NCBI GenBank assembly: GCA_938084575.1
Contig: CALKFG010000007.1
Span: 62,001-126,000 of the forward strand
Length of the DNA: 64,000 nucleotides
From: an uncultured Hyphomonadaceae bacterium
GTDB lineage: Bacteria > Pseudomonadota > Alphaproteobacteria > Caulobacterales > Hyphomonadaceae
Reading direction: 5' to 3'
A program made the position numbers and the translations under genes. This document shows, piece after piece, positions 60,846 to 64,000 of the stretch. The notes beneath the pieces were generated by a model. It did not search any database. It was not told the origin of the DNA and saw only the letters and a program-made list of their open reading frames with translations. The stretch's first letter is position 1, and each line of letters opens with the position of its first letter.

Positions 60846-61597
60846 CCTCACATTTCCACCGCCCCGCCACGCTTGACGGCGCCGTCCGGCTGTTACAGGA
60901 GCGCGCGCCCAGCCTGGCCATTGCCGGCGGGCAGTCCGTTCTGCCCGATTTACATCGCACCGGGCCGGCGGCGACCCACCTCATCGCAATCGATCAGATC
61001 GGGGCGCTGCACGGAATCGAGGCTGACGACACCCACCTGCATCTTGGGGGCGCAGAGACCCACCACCTGATCGGACACAGCGATCTGGTGCGCGCCACAC
61101 TTCCGGCCCTGGCTGAGCTCGCCCTGATGATCGGAGATCCACAAATCCGCCATCGGGGCACCATTGCCGGGGCTCTGGTGGCGAAACCGCAGGATACAGA
61201 CTATGTCGCAGCGCTTCTGGCGCTCGACGGCCACATCAGAACCACCCGGCGCAGCCTCAACATCGCTGACCTGACGAATGTGCCGGCGAAGGCTTGCCTG
61301 CTGCCGGATGAATTGATCATCTCCATTTCGGTCCGGCGCCCCGAGGCTGCCCTGTACCAAAAACACGCCCATCCTGCAGCGGGCTATGCCGCGCTCGGCC
61401 TGTTTTGTGCCCGCAGTCCGGATCAAACGCACTGTCTGGCCCTGATCGCTCAGGGCCGGTCGCCCTGCCGCGTCGACCTTCCGGCCGGACAGCCTCTGGC
61501 AGAAGCCGGACCTGATCTTGTCACCCATGCCGGGCTCACCCCCTTCGAGGCGGCCCTTCTTGCGCACTTCATCGGGCACGCCGACACAGCGCTTTAA
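60842..61597 (+). CDS. FAD-binding subunit of the molybdenum hydroxylase (CoxM-like)
   Basis: This is a 251-residue subunit that passes electrons from the iron-sulphur domains to FAD. The first FAD motif is [15 protein letters not shown] near residues 26-40. The second, normally TIGGN, reads [15 protein letters not shown], so two conserved residues are changed. The protein is also shorter than usual (about 280-300). It starts inside the end of the large fused gene (ATGA) and overlaps the convergent bchD by 4 bp. Confidence 0.85.
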   Translation: MTSHFHRPATLDGAVRLLQERAPSLAIAGGQSVLPDLHRTGPAATHLIAIDQIGALHGIEADDTHLHLGGAETHHLIGHSDLVRATLPALAELALMIGDPQIRHRGTIAGALVAKPQDTDYVAALLALDGHIRTTRRSLNIADLTNVPAKACLLPDELIISISVRRPEAALYQKHAHPAAGYAALGLFCARSPDQTHCLALIAQGRSPCRVDLPAGQPLAEAGPDLVTHAGLTPFEAALLAHFIGHADTAL

Positions 61598-63360
61598 CGG
61601 CGCAGGAACTGACCTACCGTGGAGGAGACCGACGCACTGTCGGCATAGGGCAGAAGCTGATAGGCCGCCCCCAGCTCATCTGCAATCGCCATGGCCTTGG
61701 CGCCAGGTCGACGGGCCGTATCAAGAAACAGGCTGGGAAACCCAACGGCCCGAATCTGCCTTGCCAGTGCCCGGGCATCTTCATCCGCCCGGTCCCGGCC
61801 CGCCTCACCATCAAGCGCGATATTCGCCTTACCGTCCGACAGGAACACCAGATAGGGCGTCCGGCCCCGGCGACGCTCGGTCAGAGCAAGCCGCAAGGCC
61901 GCCGCCGCACCGGCCGCAAAGGGCGTGCCGCCGCCACCGGGCAGCCGGGCCAGAGAGCGTCGCACCCGGACCAGCGACCGTGTCGGCGGCAATAGCAGCT
62001 CGGCGGTCTCTTTTCGAAAGGCGATAAGCGCCACCTGATCCCGCCGGGTATAACAATCCGACAACAATAATTCGACCGCGCCCTTCGCTTCCGCCATACG
62101 GTTCATGGCGAGAGAGCCGGAAGCATCAACGACGAAAATCACAACGGTCGGAAGATGTATGCGCGTCCGGCGCAGGCGAAAATCCTCGGCCCGCAGCCGC
62201 ATGCGGTCGGCATCCGCCTGACGCCCTCGCACGTGCTGCCAGGGGGCCGCTGCCCGCAGCGTCGCGAGAAGATCCAGCCGGCCATCGCGACGCGGATCAC
62301 CGCCCCGTGTGCCGACCGGACGCCCCCGGTCGCGGGACTCTCTCAGCTCTCCCGAGCGCCCGCCGGATGTCCCCGGGGCCATGCCTCTCCGGCGCTGTTT
62401 CGATGTCTGTCCAAGCAGGCGCAGAGTGTAGGACAGTTTGACAGCCTCGATCAGCTGGTCTTCCAGTTCCGCCGACTCCTTGCGGCTCTCGCCGCGCCCG
62501 TCATCCATGTCGGTTTCGGGCGGCGGCGGCGCCACCTCACTCTCAGCCAGCTCGGGCGTCATGACCATAAGCGGGCCAAGCACCAGGCGGCAGGCCAGCT
62601 CGGCATGCCTGGGGAGGACGTCCTCACACCCATCCAGTGCAGCCAGTGCCCGGGTCGCGCGCAGGCAGAACTGCAACGTCCTGAGACCGGGCACGCCCAG
62701 CCGGATCGCCGCGGCATCAATAGAGCGGCCCATCTCGTCGGGAACGACCAGGCGGGACAAGCGGCCCCGGGCCGCCTCAATCACCTTATAATCGAGGACG
62801 GGGAGGTCTGCATCGCGGATCGAGACCCCGTCCAGGCTGACCTGGAAAGCCACTCGCTCAAGCAGGAATTGCGGGGGCGCGACCATGTCCTCGCTGCTCT
62901 CATCCAGCAGCACAAGAGCAAACTGTCCGGCCTCCCGGCGGGACATCCCATGCCGCTCTATGCTGACTTCGCCGCGGTCCAGCGCGGCGGCAAGATGGGC
63001 GGCAATCGGGCGCGGCAAGCGTTCCGCCATGCGCGCAACAAGCAAACCGCCATGGGCCCGGCCCAGCAGGCCGGCTTCTGCCACCGGCCGCCCGGCAGCC
63101 AGCGTCGCCGGCAGGTCAAGACCGCCGAGAACCCGGTCTTCCGAGGCCCCGGGTGGCAACTGGACAATGGGACCGTCGGTCGCGAACCGCCGCTCGATCC
63201 GGGTCAGCCAGACTTCCCGGACAGGTCCGGCCGCGGCATGCAGAGAGATGCCTTTCAGGCCCTTAGGATCGACCGCCAGGAGGGCCGAGGCAAGGTCTGC
63301 CTCCTGCCAGAGGCTCTGGCCCACTTTCTGTGCCGGAAGGAGATCAGCCCCCTCGGTCAA
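61594..63360 (-). CDS. bchD: Magnesium chelatase subunit D
   Basis: This is a 588-residue subunit. An AAA-like N-terminal half is followed by a Pro/acidic linker ([14 protein letters not shown] near residue 280) and a C-terminal von Willebrand A domain with the MIDAS motif [10 protein letters not shown]. It works with BchI and BchH to insert Mg2+. It overlaps bchI by 4 bp and is convergent with the Mo-hydroxylase FAD gene by 4 bp. Confidence 0.95.
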   Translation of the reverse strand: MTEGADLLPAQKVGQSLWQEADLASALLAVDPKGLKGISLHAAAGPVREVWLTRIERRFATDGPIVQLPPGASEDRVLGGLDLPATLAAGRPVAEAGLLGRAHGGLLVARMAERLPRPIAAHLAAALDRGEVSIERHGMSRREAGQFALVLLDESSEDMVAPPQFLLERVAFQVSLDGVSIRDADLPVLDYKVIEAARGRLSRLVVPDEMGRSIDAAAIRLGVPGLRTLQFCLRATRALAALDGCEDVLPRHAELACRLVLGPLMVMTPELAESEVAPPPPETDMDDGRGESRKESAELEDQLIEAVKLSYTLRLLGQTSKQRRRGMAPGTSGGRSGELRESRDRGRPVGTRGGDPRRDGRLDLLATLRAAAPWQHVRGRQADADRMRLRAEDFRLRRTRIHLPTVVIFVVDASGSLAMNRMAEAKGAVELLLSDCYTRRDQVALIAFRKETAELLLPPTRSLVRVRRSLARLPGGGGTPFAAGAAAALRLALTERRRGRTPYLVFLSDGKANIALDGEAGRDRADEDARALARQIRAVGFPSLFLDTARRPGAKAMAIADELGAAYQLLPYADSASVSSTVGQFLRR

Positions 63361-64000
63361 TCGCCAAACACCTCACTCAGCGTTCGGGCGACCCTGACAG
63401 ATGCATCGGTCTCATCAAGCGGATCTTTGCGCAATCTGTGACGCAGGGCTGAGGGCGCCACGGCGCGCAGGGTTTTCATCGACACTTGGTCATGCCCCTC
63501 ATAGGCAGCGAGCGCCCGTGCTGAGCGCATAAGTGTCAGCTCTCCCCGCAGACCGTCTGATCCCAGAGCAACGCAGAGTTCCACCGCTTTGGCCAGCACC
63601 GGGTCCGGCAGCACGACGCCATCAAGTCGGTCACGTGCGGTCTGAATCTTTCGTCGAACCGCCCCGTCGGCCCGTTTCCATCTCGCCACAAAGGCCTCCG
63701 GATCCTGCTCATAGGCCTCCCGGCGGCGAACCACCTCCATACGCTCGTCGATATCCGTTGGCGTGCGCACATCCACCGAGATGCCAAACCGGTCCAGCAG
63801 CTGCGGGCGCAGCTCACCTTCCTCAGGATTGCCGCTGCCGACCAGGACGAAGCGGGCCGGATGCCGGACACTCAACCCTTCCCGCTCGACCACATTCTCG
63901 CCAGATGCGGCAACATCAAGCAACACGTCGACCAGGTGATCTTCGAGCAGGTTTACTTCATCAATATACAAAAACCCTCTGTGGGCCCGTGCCAGAAGGC
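63357..64000 (-). CDS. bchI: Magnesium chelatase subunit I (5' part beyond window)
   Basis: This is the C-terminal part of the AAA+ ATPase of Mg-chelatase, about 214 residues, truncated by the right edge of the window. The visible portion contains Walker [42 protein letters not shown], the sensor region [26 protein letters not shown] and the arginine-rich C-terminal lid. Its stop overlaps bchD by 4 bp. The first 130 or so residues lie outside the window. Confidence 0.95.
   Translation of the reverse strand, partial: LLARAHRGFLYIDEVNLLEDHLVDVLLDVAASGENVVEREGLSVRHPARFVLVGSGNPEEGELRPQLLDRFGISVDVRTPTDIDERMEVVRRREAYEQDPEAFVARWKRADGAVRRKIQTARDRLDGVVLPDPVLAKAVELCVALGSDGLRGELTLMRSARALAAYEGHDQVSMKTLRAVAPSALRHRLRKDPLDETDASVRVARTLSEVFGD

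Noticed and set aside
57957-61597. Aerobic CO dehydrogenase (coxSLM) call for the Mo hydroxylase
   Set aside because: The active-site loop is AYRGAGR, not the form-I AYRCSFR that carries the Mo-Cu cysteine, so CO oxidation is not supported.

Overview
The window is an alphaproteobacterial chromosome segment that carries a nearly complete photosynthesis gene cluster (PGC, about 15.3-64.0 kb; the right edge cuts bchI). An exopolysaccharide/glycosylation region and a short acyl-CoA metabolism block precede it. The lineage is inferred from the gene set: a PufLM type-2 reaction centre, PufQ, PpsR and AerR/PpaA regulators, aerobic cyclase AcsF, a C4-pathway HemA, and the crtEF-bchCXYZ-pufQBALM superoperon. 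The only cyclase seen is the oxygen-dependent AcsF. No crtA, pufC, pufX or puc genes lie in the window. I do not assign a genus.

Left region (0.15-10.95 kb): an ExoY-type sugar transferase, two GT2 glycosyltransferases, a small membrane protein, a Wzc-like copolymerase/tyrosine kinase and an outer-membrane barrel protein look like a surface polysaccharide locus. They are followed by a tight GT4 / methyltransferase / terpenoid-cyclase-like / methyltransferase set. Next (11.1-15.2 kb) come a two-subunit 3-oxoacid CoA-transferase, a crotonase and a large acyl-CoA dehydrogenase.

PGC core: on the minus strand, bchF-bchN-bchB-bchH-bchL-bchM-lhaA-puhA-puhB-puhC-orf-acsF-puhE-hemA runs from 30.8 down to 15.3 kb with mostly 0-20 bp gaps or 1-11 bp overlaps. 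Divergent from it, ppaA/aerR-ppsR-bchG-bch2-bchP and two small ORFs read rightwards to a bidirectional terminator at 37.6 kb. From 47.5 kb back to 37.7 kb the minus strand holds crtE-crtF-bchC-bchX-bchY-bchZ-pufQ-pufB-pufA-pufL-pufM. Together these encode bacteriochlorophyll a synthesis, the LH1-reaction centre core, its assembly factors and redox/light control.

Carotenoid arm and unusual insert (47.5-61.6 kb): crtC, crtB, crtD and crtI with crtE/crtF predict the spirilloxanthin pathway. Interleaved are genes that are not standard PGC members: an ATP-grasp ligase, a cytochrome P450, a membrane protein coupled to crtD, and, between bchO and bchD, an ICMT/PEMT-like methyltransferase, a fused 2Fe-2S/molybdopterin hydroxylase and its FAD subunit. 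The enzyme classes would fit a pigment-tailoring route (C-H oxidation, aldehyde to acid, methyl ester or amide/ester formation). That route is inference.

Regulation visible in the sequence: TGT-N12-ACA PpsR/CrtJ-type palindromes occur as pairs with exactly 8 bp between them before bchC and over the start of crtB. A degenerate pair with the same spacing lies between crtE and crtC, and single imperfect sites lie upstream of bchF and between bchO and the inserted methyltransferase. A perfect FNR-type box lies beside the bchC operators.
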